From JBBQZL01 sp038207745 (GTDB lineage Bacteria; Actinomycetota; Thermoleophilia; Solirubrobacterales; 70-9), in the NCBI GenBank assembly GCA_038207745.1, contig JBBQZL010000019.1:1-21231 (forward strand): 21,231 bases of DNA. Reading direction: 5' to 3'. Below are positions 14,311 through 21,231 of this stretch, piece after piece (position 1 is the first letter of the stretch; the number at the start of each line of letters is the position of its first letter). The translations under genes were made by a program, and so were the position numbers. The notes beneath the pieces are model-generated. The model was not told where the DNA came from, did not search any database, and saw nothing but the letters and a program-made list of their open reading frames with translations.

Positions 14311-15558
14311 ATGGTCGAGACAACCGACGCCCTGTTCGCATTCCTCCTGGCTGGCTCCGTGGCCTGGCTGCTGGTCCCATATTGCGAGCGCCTGGCAATC
14401 AGGGTCGGAGCGATCGACTATCCCAGGGAGCGGAGCCTCCATGCCGAGCCGACTCCGAAGCTCTCCGGACTCGCGATTCTGGTCGGTATCGAGGCGGCCG
14501 GGTGGATCTGGCTCCCGGCTGATGGTGAGACCCGGTCGATCCTGATCGGCGCAGCGGTGATCGCCGGCGTCGGGGTGATCGACGACATCTATGATCTTCC
14601 CGCGTTTCCGAAGCTGCTCGGGCAGATCGCGGCGGCTCTGATCCCGGTCCTCGGCGGAGTCATCGTCGAGGTTCTGACGCTGCCGTTCATCGGCGGCTTC
14701 GAGCTCGGCTGGGTTGCCTACCCGCTGACTGTTCTTGCGATCGTGGCGGCGGTCAACGTGATCAACTTCATCGACGGCGTGGACGGCCTCGCGGCAGGTG
14801 TCTGCGCGATCGCCTCGATCGCCCTCGCGATCGTCGCGCTCTCCCTCGACCGCAACGGGGCCGGGGTGCTTGCGGCGATGACCGCCGGAGGCGCGCTCGG
14901 ATTCCTCCGTCATGGCTTTCCACCCGCATCCAGCTTCATGGGCGACACCGGTTCGAATCTGCTCGGCTATCTGCTCGCGGTGGCCGCTGTCCAGGGCGCG
15001 CTGAAGACCAACGCGGTCGTGGCGCTTGCCTTTCCGCTCGTCGTCCTCGCGGTGCCCATCCTCGACACGACCTTCGTTGTCGCCAAGCGGCTCAAGTACC
15101 GCCAGCCGATCTACCAGGCGGACCGCTGGCACTTTCATCACCGGATGGCGAACATCGGCTTCTCCCAGCGCCGGACTCTTGCCTATCTCTACGGCTGGAC
15201 GGCGGTTCTCGCCTGCCTTGCGCTGGCGCTCCGTTTCGTTCCATATAGCGACAACCACGGGCACTTCGATGCCGTCTGGACCGCGGTGATCGTCTTTTTC
15301 GGGTTGCTTGCCCTCGCCGCCAGCGTCTATCTCGTCTATGTACTCGAGATCCTGAAGCTGAGAACGTTCAGGTTTCGCCAGCTCGGCGCACTGAGGCGGG
15401 AGGGTGGAGGGAAGGCGCCCGAGCCCGAGGATGTCGACGCTGCCGTCGCCACGGAGCTGGAGACGGGCAGCTTCCCCGCCATCGACCCCGAAACCGGGGA
15501 GTTCGAGCAGATTTCAGATCCCCGGGATGCAAGCACTAATGCGGATTCCCACGAATAA
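14311..15558 (+). CDS. wecA: WecA/TagO-type undecaprenyl-phosphate sugar-1-phosphate transferase
   Basis: The 415-residue polytopic membrane enzyme transfers a HexNAc-1-phosphate, usually GlcNAc-1-P, to the lipid carrier and so starts a wall polymer or arabinogalactan-like glycan. Motifs are R-S-L-H-A-E-P-T-P-K-L-S-G-L-A (41-55), V-I-D-D-I-Y-D (89-95), N-F-I-D-G-V-D-G-L-A-A-G (152-163), F-M-G-D-T-G-S (209-215) and the cytoplasmic D-R-W-H-F-H-H-R (271-278), which separates WecA-like enzymes from MraY. About ten hydrophobic segments are present. An acidic, probably disordered cytosolic tail (about 365-415) is longer than usual. The position just before atp genes equals that of rfe in Mycobacterium. 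Confidence 0.92.
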   Translation: MVETTDALFAFLLAGSVAWLLVPYCERLAIRVGAIDYPRERSLHAEPTPKLSGLAILVGIEAAGWIWLPADGETRSILIGAAVIAGVGVIDDIYDLPAFPKLLGQIAAALIPVLGGVIVEVLTLPFIGGFELGWVAYPLTVLAIVAAVNVINFIDGVDGLAAGVCAIASIALAIVALSLDRNGAGVLAAMTAGGALGFLRHGFPPASSFMGDTGSNLLGYLLAVAAVQGALKTNAVVALAFPLVVLAVPILDTTFVVAKRLKYRQPIYQADRWHFHHRMANIGFSQRRTLAYLYGWTAVLACLALALRFVPYSDNHGHFDAVWTAVIVFFGLLALAASVYLVYVLEILKLRTFRFRQLGALRREGGGKAPEPEDVDAAVATELETGSFPAIDPETGEFEQISDPRDASTNADSHE

Positions 15559-15587
15559 CCTGACGGCATTGGGGCAAGCTGTTCGGT

Positions 15588-15593
15588 TATAGT
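15588..15593 (+). promoter_or_regulatory. Candidate -10 box (TATAGT) for the ATP synthase operon
   Basis: TATAGT is the closest match to a sigma70 -10 box near the atp genes and lies 30 bases after the wecA stop. TTGGGG (15569-15574) is too close (13 bp) for an ideal -35. The leader to the first atp gene would be about 105 bases. Bases 15594-15703 show no further feature I can support. Confidence 0.4.
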
Positions 15594-15703
15594 CGCCCGG
15601 CTGACACGCAGAGGTCGTCCGCCTTTGCCGAGACAGCTGATCTTCTCTCTTCACGGAGTTCCAATGCGACCGAACGTCCCAGGCCGTTACCCTCAACATC
15701 CCC

Positions 15704-15901
15704 TTGACCGAGCAACCCTCTCCACGGGCGGATGCTGCACTCGCCGGCGGAATGCTGGTCGGGTCGATGGTGCTGTGCGGCCTCGCGGGCTACGGACTCG
15801 GGTCTCTGGTGGGGTTTTCGGTTCCGCTGGGGCTCGGCGGGTTCTTCGTGGGAATGGTGGGGGGGTTCGTCCTTGTCTACATTCGCTATAGAAGGGTCTA
15901 G
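15704..15901 (+). CDS. Small two-helix membrane protein, AtpZ-like
   Basis: The 65-residue protein has two predicted transmembrane helices (about 12-33 and 38-60) joined by a short loop, ending I-R-Y-R-R-V. The pattern A-L-A-G-G-M-L-V-G-S-M-V-L-C-G-L-A-G-Y-G-L-G, then a Gly-rich second helix, fits AtpZ, a helper found just upstream of AtpI and subunit a in many F-type operons. AtpZ has been linked to assembly or cation supply of the ATP synthase. The TTG start has no clear ribosome-binding site; no ATG or GTG lies nearby upstream in frame, and later ATGs would cut the first helix. The assignment rests on position and helix pattern. Confidence 0.6.
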   Translation: MTEQPSPRADAALAGGMLVGSMVLCGLAGYGLGSLVGFSVPLGLGGFFVGMVGGFVLVYIRYRRV

Positions 15902-15923
15902 CCAGATCAAGGACCCGGGGCTG

Positions 15924-16295
15924 ATGATCAAGGTGATTCGAAATCTCGACCTCGTGGTCCTGGCGCTGGCATTGCCGGTCTTCCTGATCGCCGGTTTCCC
16001 GATTCTCGGCTACGTCGTCGCCGCCACACTCTGGATCCTCCAGCGCGGCGTCGAGTACTACGCCAGGCAGCGTTCGATCGCCGCCCTTGCCGAGGGCAAC
16101 CGCCGCGGCGCGATGGGCATCGTCGGCGCCACCACGCTCGGACGGGTCTGGGTGATGGCCCTCGCGGTTCTGATCACCGGGCTGATCGAGCGCCAGGCCG
16201 GACTCGCTGCCGCGATCATCGTCGCCGTCCTCTTCACGATCCACTTCGCGACCCGCGGGCTGACGATCCTGCTCAGTCCCGAGGAGACCGCATGA
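15924..16295 (+). CDS. AtpI-like membrane protein
   Basis: The 123-residue protein has four hydrophobic segments (about 8-25, 27-44, 73-91 and 94-113). It fits the ATP synthase 'subunit I' family, which assists c-ring assembly, and occupies the position of Rv1303 in Mycobacterium. I chose ATG 15924; the frame is open upstream but overlaps the preceding gene and becomes Trp/Ser-rich and unlike protein. A weak AAGGA lies about ten bases before the start. The stop overlaps the atpB start (ATGA), so it is coupled to subunit a. Sequence similarity in this family is low, and the name rests mainly on context. Confidence 0.65.
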   Translation: MIKVIRNLDLVVLALALPVFLIAGFPILGYVVAATLWILQRGVEYYARQRSIAALAEGNRRGAMGIVGATTLGRVWVMALAVLITGLIERQAGLAAAIIVAVLFTIHFATRGLTILLSPEETA

Positions 16296-17200
16296 AGACC
16301 AGGACAAAGGTCTTTCTTGGCCTCGGTATCTATTTCGCGGTGATCATCGCGTTGGCCATCGTACTCGGAAGCGACGGCAAGAACGACAGCTTCCAGCCTC
16401 AGAACGAGTTCAAGCTCGAGCCCTGGGTCAACATCAAGCTCGCCGGCATCGACTTCAGCATCAACAAGGCGGTCCTCTACCTGCTGCTGGCGAGTGGATT
16501 GACGATGATCACGATGGTCTGGATCGCGAGGCGGATGACCCAGAAGCCAAACCGCGTCCAGGCGGTAGTCGAGATGGCCTACGACCTGACCAGAAAGAAC
16601 ATCGTCGGCAGCAGCCTCGAGGGCGAGATGGCAACACGCTGGTTCCCCTTCATCGCCGCACTCTTCTTCTTCATCTGGTTCTCGAACATAATCGGCTACC
16701 TGCCGCTGCCGACCAACACCGAGCACACGGTTGACATCTTCGGCCTCCAGGTTCCGGCCTTCGCGCTCTACGCCGCGACCGCGAATATCTCGATCCCGCT
16801 GGCGCTGACGCTTGTCGTCTGGGCCTCGTATCACGTCGAGGGCGTCCGGTCCAAGGGCTTTTTCGGGTACCTCAAGAGCTGGCTGCCGGCCGGTCTCGAG
16901 GACATGAACCCGATCGGCAAGGGCCTGATCTTCATCATCGAGGTGATTTCGCATTTCGTCAGGCTGATCTCACTCTCCGTACGTCTTTTCGCCAATATCC
17001 TTGCCGGCCATCTGTTGCTGCTCTTCATGGGTGGCGGGCTGGCTGTTCTGCTCGGAATCTCTGCGCTCGGGGCCCTCACGTTTCCGATGGCCTTCGCCTT
17101 CTTCATCTTCGAGGTCGGCCTTGTCGCAACCCTGCAGGCCTTCATCTTTTCCACTCTGACCGCGATCTACATCGGCGGAGCAACCGCCGAAAGTCACTAG
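16292..17200 (+). CDS. atpB: F1Fo ATP synthase subunit a
   Basis: The 302-residue membrane subunit forms the proton half-channels beside the c-ring. The essential arginine is R231 in L-S-V-R-L-F-A-N-I-L-A-G-H (228-240). Helices lie near 7-26, 58-80, 114-138, 153-180, 207-228 and 241-295. The segment I-W-F-S-N-I-I-G-Y-L-P (128-138) is also conserved. It lacks the N-terminal extension seen in some plants and has normal length. It begins within the preceding gene's stop codon and ends 16 bases before atpE. Confidence 0.95.
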   Translation: MKTRTKVFLGLGIYFAVIIALAIVLGSDGKNDSFQPQNEFKLEPWVNIKLAGIDFSINKAVLYLLLASGLTMITMVWIARRMTQKPNRVQAVVEMAYDLTRKNIVGSSLEGEMATRWFPFIAALFFFIWFSNIIGYLPLPTNTEHTVDIFGLQVPAFALYAATANISIPLALTLVVWASYHVEGVRSKGFFGYLKSWLPAGLEDMNPIGKGLIFIIEVISHFVRLISLSVRLFANILAGHLLLLFMGGGLAVLLGISALGALTFPMAFAFFIFEVGLVATLQAFIFSTLTAIYIGGATAESH

Positions 17201-17210
17201 AAAAAGGAGT
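17201..17210 (+). promoter_or_regulatory. Strong ribosome-binding site of atpE
   Basis: AAAAAGGAGT begins right after the atpB stop, and its AGGAG (17205-17209) is seven bases from the atpE ATG. It is among the best Shine-Dalgarno sites in the operon; neighbours have weaker or none. That fits the need for many c subunits per complex. Confidence 0.7.
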
Positions 17211-17216
17211 TCTTCA

Positions 17217-17480
17217 ATGGATCTGTTGCCACTCGCCGCGCTCACCGACGCCGGCGTAACCGATGCCGGAAAGGCGATCGCCCTCGGCATCGGCGCCGGA
17301 CTCGGCTCGATCGGAGCCGGCATCGGCATCGGCTTCATCTTCGGTAAGGAGATCGAGTCCGTCGCCCGCCAGCCCGAGATGAAGGACGAGCTACAGAGCA
17401 TTCGCTGGCTCGGCTTCGCACTTACGGAGGCTGTTGCCTTCTACACCTTCATCTTCGGCCTCATCGCCTTCTTCCTCTAG
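17217..17480 (+). CDS. atpE: F1Fo ATP synthase subunit c
   Basis: The 87-residue hairpin protein forms the rotor ring. A Gly-rich first helix (about 20-42) is followed by the polar R-Q-P loop (51-53) and the second helix, which carries the proton-binding glutamate E71 in F-A-L-T-E-A-V-A-F-Y. The residues around E71 lack the Gln/Ser set of sodium-binding rings, so the enzyme is probably proton-driven. The first ~15 residues (L-L-P-L-A-A-L-T-D-A-G-V-T-D) precede the first helix and are slightly longer than in E. coli. Confidence 0.96.
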   Translation: MDLLPLAALTDAGVTDAGKAIALGIGAGLGSIGAGIGIGFIFGKEIESVARQPEMKDELQSIRWLGFALTEAVAFYTFIFGLIAFFL

Positions 17481-17486
17481 GCCGCT

Positions 17487-18068
17487 GTGCTGTCGTTTGC
17501 CGACATAGGGCTGGGGCTGGTCATCGCCGCAAAGGAGGGAGGAGCCTTCCTGGTCACCCCGGGATTGGGTCTGATGATCTGGACCCTGGCGCTCTTCCTG
17601 CTCACGATGTGGGTGCTCAACAAGTTCGCGTTCCCGAAGATCATCGAGGCGCTCGATAAGCGCATCAGCAGGATCAACGAGGACATGGAGCATGCCGAGA
17701 AGCAGCGCAAGGAAGCCGATCTGCTGCTCGACGAGTACCGCGAGCGGCTCAAGGAGGCCAGGGAGCAGGCCGACGAGATCGTCGCCCGCGCCCGCAAGGC
17801 AGGCGAGACGACCAAGGCCGATGCAATGGCCGAGGGCAAGTCCGAGCGTGAGATCCAGGTTGCCGCTGCCCAGCGAGACATCGAGGCAACGACTCGACGC
17901 TCTCTGGAGCAGATCCGCAAGGAGATCGCCGACCTGACCGTGATCGCCACGGAGAAGGTGACCCGCAAGACCCTCGACAGTGACGATCACAGGCGCCTGA
18001 TCGAGGACGCGCTCGGCGAGGTTGACTTCTCAGCACTCGCCGGTGGCAAGGACGGGAGTCAGAACTAG
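17487..18068 (+). CDS. atpF: F1Fo ATP synthase subunit b
   Basis: The 193-residue protein is the peripheral stalk. One transmembrane helix (about 26-46) is followed by a long charged helix from K-I-I-E-A-L-D-K-R-I to about residue 170, rich in Arg/Glu/Lys/Ala with heptad-like spacing. It is a separate b subunit, unlike the Mycobacterium atpH product, where b and delta are fused. The GTG start is six bases after the atpE stop; no ribosome-binding site fits in that gap, so translation is probably coupled. The stop abuts atpH. Confidence 0.94.
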   Translation: MLSFADIGLGLVIAAKEGGAFLVTPGLGLMIWTLALFLLTMWVLNKFAFPKIIEALDKRISRINEDMEHAEKQRKEADLLLDEYRERLKEAREQADEIVARARKAGETTKADAMAEGKSEREIQVAAAQRDIEATTRRSLEQIRKEIADLTVIATEKVTRKTLDSDDHRRLIEDALGEVDFSALAGGKDGSQN

Positions 18069-18602
18069 ATGGAAGAGGTAGCCCGGGTATACGCCGAAGC
18101 GCTCTTCGATGTCTCGAAGAAGGGTGGCCGGCTCGACACGGTCCGTGGCGAGCTGGCGCAGTTCTCTGATGCGCTCAACGACAACAGGGACCTGCAGGTC
18201 TTCTTCTTCAGCCCCTACTTCTCCTCGGCGGAGAAGAAGGGGGGCCTGGGCAGGGTGGTCAGCGGTGCTGACCAGCAGTTCACGAACTTCCTCAACCTCT
18301 TGATCGACAAGCACCGTATGCCTGTGGTCTTCAGGGTTCGCAAGCAGTTTGACGAACTCTGGAAGCAGGAGAACCGCAAGATCGACGTGACCGTGACCAG
18401 TGCAGTTGCGCTCGATCATTCGGTGGTCGAGAAGATCGGCGAGGAGATTCAAAACCAGACCGGTCAGTCGGTCGAGTTGAGCAGTCAGGTCGACGCCGAG
18501 ATCCTTGGCGGCATCGTCCTCCAGGTCGGAAACATGGTGCTCGACGCCAGCATCCGCCATCGCTTGGAGAAACTTCGAAAGAACGTCGCCCAGGCGGCGT
18601 AA
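18069..18602 (+). CDS. atpH: F1Fo ATP synthase subunit delta
   Basis: The 177-residue protein caps F1 and joins it to the b stalk. It begins V-A-R-V-Y-A-E-A-L-F-D-V-S, the OSCP/delta signature, and ends with the conserved L-G-G-I-V-L-Q-V-G-N-M-V-L-D-A-S-I-R-H-R-L (about 149-169). Length is standard. ATG 18069 begins the base after the atpF stop. The gene ends at 18602, 18 bases before atpA, with AAGGAGG (18601-18607) overlapping its stop codon and serving atpA. Confidence 0.95.
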   Translation: MEEVARVYAEALFDVSKKGGRLDTVRGELAQFSDALNDNRDLQVFFFSPYFSSAEKKGGLGRVVSGADQQFTNFLNLLIDKHRMPVVFRVRKQFDELWKQENRKIDVTVTSAVALDHSVVEKIGEEIQNQTGQSVELSSQVDAEILGGIVLQVGNMVLDASIRHRLEKLRKNVAQAA

Positions 18603-18620
18603 GGAGGCACCCGAACCGAC

Positions 18621-20276
18621 ATGGACATCAAGCCAGACGAAATTGCAAGCATCCTGCGTGAGCGGATCGAGGGGATGGACAGTGGCAGCGCTGACCTCTC
18701 CGAGGTCGGCACAGTGCTCTCGATCGCGGACGGAATAGCCCGAATCCACGGGCTCGACAACTGCATGGCGCTCGAGATGCTTGAGCTCCCGCACGACGTC
18801 ACCGGCCTCGCGCTCAACCTCGAGGAGGACAACGTCGGCGCCGTCTTGTTCGGCGATTGGACCAAGATCGTCGAAGGCGACACGGTGAAGCGGACCGGAC
18901 AGCTCCTGCGGATCCCGGTCGGCCCGGAGCTGCTCGGCCGCCTGGTCGACCCGCTCGGCCGTCCGCTCGACGACAAGGGCGAGATCAACACGACCGAGAC
19001 GCGCCCGGCCGAGTTCAAGGCCCCGGGTGTCGTCCAGCGTCAGCCGGTCACCGAGCCGATGCAGACAGGCCTCAAGTCGATCGACGGAATGATCCCGATC
19101 GGCCGTGGACAGCGTGAGCTGATCATCGGCGACCGCCAGACCGGCAAGACCGCGATCGCGATCGACTCGATCATCGCCAACCGCGACTCCGGTGTGATCT
19201 CGGTCTACGTCGCGATCGGTCAGCGGATGGCAACCGTCGTCCAGGTGATGGAGACCCTCGAGGAGAACGGGGCGATGGAGAACACGATCATCGTCGCCGC
19301 GCCCGCCGATGAGGCAGCCCCGATCAAGTTCATCGCGCCCTACGCGGGTACCGCAATGGCGGAGCACTTTCTCTACGAGGGCAAGGCCGCGCTGATCGTC
19401 TATGACGACCTCACCAAGCACGCCTTCGCATACCGCCAGATGTCGCTTCTGCTGAGGCGCCCACCGGGACGTGAGGCGTACCCGGGCGACGTCTTCTACC
19501 TGCACTCGCGTCTGCTCGAGCGTTCGGTCAAGTTGCATGACGACCTCGGTGGCGGCTCATTGACGGCATTGCCGATCATCGAGACGCAGGCCAACGACGT
19601 TTCCGCATACATCCCGACCAACGTGATCTCGATCACCGACGGTCAGATATTCCTCGAGTCGGACCTCTTCTTCTCGGGAATCAGGCCGGCGATCAACGTC
19701 GGTATCTCGGTTTCGCGCGTCGGCGGAAATGCCCAGACCAAGGCGATGAAGAAGGTGGCCGGCAAGCTGAAGCTCGAGTTGTCGCAGTACCGCGATCTCG
19801 AGGCCTTCGCCCAGTTCGGCTCCGAAATGGATATCCAGACGCAAAAGCAGCTGACCCGGGGCGAGCGCCTGGTCGAGCTGCTCAAGCAGAAGGAGCGAAA
19901 CGCCCTCACCTTCGCCGACCAGGTCGCTTCGATCTACTCGGGCACCGGTGGCTACCTCGACCGGATCAAGACCGAGCGCGTCCAGGAATTCCTCGCGGAT
20001 CTACTGGCCCGCCTGCGGACCGAGAATCAGGATCTGCTCGACCGGATCAACGAGACGGGCCTGCTTCCGGACGAGGACGAGAAGGCGCTTGGCGAAGTGA
20101 TCGCCGAGTTCATCGACGACTTCGGGCCGGACTTCGACGCTGACGGACAGCCGATCGAAGAGGGCGAGTCCGATCGCGTTGTCGAGGAGGCCAAGGAGGC
20201 CGTTGCCGCAGAAGAGGCCGCCGAGGCAGCCGATCACACCGCCGACGACGCAGAGAAGGAGGGGGCGGCAGCCTAG
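18621..20276 (+). CDS. atpA: F1Fo ATP synthase subunit alpha, with long acidic C-terminal tail
   Basis: The 551-residue subunit forms the non-catalytic nucleotide sites of F1. The Walker A is G-D-R-Q-T-G-K-T (170-177), and the arginine-finger segment S-V-S-R-V-G-G-N-A-Q-T-K-A-M-K lies in the C-terminal half. Residues 1 to about 505 align with the usual length. The final 46 residues (506-551) are an added tail with 17 Asp/Glu and 14 Ala, probably helical or disordered. Mycobacterial alpha also has a C-terminal extension, which suppresses ATP hydrolysis there; a similar brake here is inference. The Shine-Dalgarno AAGGAGG is 13 bases from the ATG, longer than ideal. Confidence 0.96.
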   Translation: MDIKPDEIASILRERIEGMDSGSADLSEVGTVLSIADGIARIHGLDNCMALEMLELPHDVTGLALNLEEDNVGAVLFGDWTKIVEGDTVKRTGQLLRIPVGPELLGRLVDPLGRPLDDKGEINTTETRPAEFKAPGVVQRQPVTEPMQTGLKSIDGMIPIGRGQRELIIGDRQTGKTAIAIDSIIANRDSGVISVYVAIGQRMATVVQVMETLEENGAMENTIIVAAPADEAAPIKFIAPYAGTAMAEHFLYEGKAALIVYDDLTKHAFAYRQMSLLLRRPPGREAYPGDVFYLHSRLLERSVKLHDDLGGGSLTALPIIETQANDVSAYIPTNVISITDGQIFLESDLFFSGIRPAINVGISVSRVGGNAQTKAMKKVAGKLKLELSQYRDLEAFAQFGSEMDIQTQKQLTRGERLVELLKQKERNALTFADQVASIYSGTGGYLDRIKTERVQEFLADLLARLRTENQDLLDRINETGLLPDEDEKALGEVIAEFIDDFGPDFDADGQPIEEGESDRVVEEAKEAVAAEEAAEAADHTADDAEKEGAAA

Positions 20277-20290
20277 TCAGGCCCAGGGCC

Positions 20291-20310
20291 CGGGAGCGAC
20301 ACCGCTCCCG
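20291..20310 (+). promoter_or_regulatory. Intercistronic hairpin between atpA and atpG
   Basis: CGGGAGCG (20291-20298) pairs perfectly with CGCTCCCG (20303-20310) around a 4-base loop. It lies in the 63-base gap between atpA and atpG, the longest gap within the operon. There is no U-tract, and atpG has no visible Shine-Dalgarno. It could lower atpG output relative to alpha or protect the upstream mRNA; that role is inferred. Confidence 0.5.
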
Positions 20311-20339
20311 CCCTTCGCCGCTACTCCGCCTGAATCCGC

Positions 20340-21231
20340 ATGGCCAGCCGAAAAGAAGTCACGAACCAGATCGCATCGGTCAAGAACATCGCCAAGATCA
20401 CCAAGGCGATGGAGATGGTCGCCGGCGCACGCCTGCGCCGCGCCGAGGAACGGATCGCTCACCTTCGTCCCTATGCGCAATCGATCCGCAAGCTCACCCG
20501 TCGTGCATCCGAGGAGGCCGGAAACGTGCCCAGGGTGCCGGTGCTGATCGAGCGCGAGGAGGTCCGCAGGGTCGGGATCCTGCTGATCACGGGTGACCGC
20601 GGCCTCGCCGGAGCCTTCAACACCAACATCATCCGCGAGGGACTTCGTCTCAAGGCGCAGTTCATCTCGGAGGGTGCCGAGGTGGTCTTCTCGGTGGTCG
20701 GGCGTCGCGGCGACTCTGCTCTGCGCTTCCGCCAGGAGCCGTTGGATGAGTCCTACACCGGCTTCACCGATCGCCCCGGATTTTCAAACGCCCGGGAGAT
20801 CGGACAGCATCTGACCGCCGTCTACGTTGACGAGCATCTCGACCGGGTCGAGATGGTCTACAACCGCTACGTCTCTCCGCTGACCCAGCACGTCCGGCGC
20901 CAGACCCTCCTGCCGTTGCAGCAGGCCGAGGTATTCGGCGCGGGAATCCCTTCGGAGGAACAGCACGAGGAGACCGAGATCGAGAAGGCACACAAGCGTG
21001 CCGTCTGGGACTACGAGCCGGAACCCGAAGACCTGCTGGCGCGATTGATCCCGGAGTACGTCGACATCACGGTCTATCGCGCCCTGCTCGAGTCGGCGGC
21101 ATCAGAGCTTGGCGCCCGGATGACCGCGATGCAGAGTGCGGCTGAGAATGCGAACACGATGATCGACGACCTGACTCTCGAGATGAACAGGGCCCGTCAG
21201 GCTGAGATCACACAGGAGATTTTGGAAGTGG
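20340..21231 (+). CDS. atpG: F1Fo ATP synthase subunit gamma, 3' end cut by the window
   Basis: The frame opens at ATG 20340 and stays open to the last base, giving 297 complete codons. The N-terminus M-A-S-R-K-E-V-T-N-Q-I-A-S-V-K-N-I-A-K-I-T-K-A-M is the gamma coiled-coil signature. G-I-L-L-I-T-G-D-R-G-L-A-G-A-F-N follows near 79-94. The C-terminal helix, R-M-T-A-M-Q-S-A-A-E-N-A and then L-T-L-E-M-N-R-A-R-Q-A, matches the rotor shaft inside alpha3beta3. Only a few residues should be missing. The subunit links ATP synthesis to c-ring rotation. A charged loop near 200-225 (E-E-Q-H-E-E-T-E-I-E-K) is somewhat extended. atpD and atpC are expected next, outside the window. Confidence 0.95.
   Translation, partial: MASRKEVTNQIASVKNIAKITKAMEMVAGARLRRAEERIAHLRPYAQSIRKLTRRASEEAGNVPRVPVLIEREEVRRVGILLITGDRGLAGAFNTNIIREGLRLKAQFISEGAEVVFSVVGRRGDSALRFRQEPLDESYTGFTDRPGFSNAREIGQHLTAVYVDEHLDRVEMVYNRYVSPLTQHVRRQTLLPLQQAEVFGAGIPSEEQHEETEIEKAHKRAVWDYEPEPEDLLARLIPEYVDITVYRALLESAASELGARMTAMQSAAENANTMIDDLTLEMNRARQAEITQEILEV

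Noticed and set aside
18030..19538. 502-codon minus-strand open frame opposite atpH and atpA
   Set aside because: It mirrors the conserved atpA codons and has low-complexity Arg/Asp/Leu composition; no support as a gene.

Overview
The window is a GC-rich, gene-dense bacterial chromosome segment. It is most likely actinobacterial and probably from the class Thermoleophilia (Solirubrobacter/Conexibacter-like). The block rpmE - prfA - prmC - tsaC - wecA - atpI-like - atpBEFHAG is the order I recall from Mycobacterium, and rpiB-glyA just before atp also recalls Bacillus. Other pointers are the long acidic tail on ATP synthase alpha, a PPOX-family (often F420- or flavin-dependent) oxidoreductase, a secreted lysyl-oxidase-like protein, and frequent GTG/TTG or apparently leaderless starts. 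The lineage is inferred; no rRNA is present to confirm it.

Layout. (1) 1-1965: 3' part of a large protein of unknown function, cut by the window edge. (2) 2022-6188: an electron-transfer module, etfB-etfA, a strong intergenic hairpin, then ETF:quinone oxidoreductase and a directly abutting PPOX protein. It would move electrons from acyl-CoA dehydrogenases to the quinone pool. A TetR-operator-like palindrome lies upstream of etfB. (3) 6231-6512, minus strand: a 93-residue unknown protein with two copies of GPPTWV, written with different synonymous codons at every degenerate position. This is the most novel-looking item. (4) 6617-10493: translation block rpmE, DUF1385/YqhQ membrane protein, prfA, prmC and tsaC. 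(5) 10639-11415, minus strand: secreted lysyl-oxidase-fold protein apparently lacking the copper-binding histidines. (6) 11507-15558: rpiB-glyA, a DUF354 GT-B-like protein and a WecA/TagO-type glycan-initiating transferase. (7) 15704 to the right edge: the F1Fo ATP synthase operon, two small membrane proteins (AtpZ-like, AtpI-like) and then a, c, b, delta, alpha and gamma. Gamma is cut by the edge, and beta and epsilon should follow outside.

Most genes are housekeeping. The unusual points are the GPPTWV protein, an ETF-QO lacking one of the four 4Fe-4S cysteines, PrmC with NLPY instead of NPPY, three genes whose -10-like boxes sit 7-9 nt from the start codon, and several long GC-rich hairpins without U-tracts. 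I found no tRNA, rRNA, CRISPR array, insertion sequence or phage gene. No gene-free stretch exceeds 300 bases.
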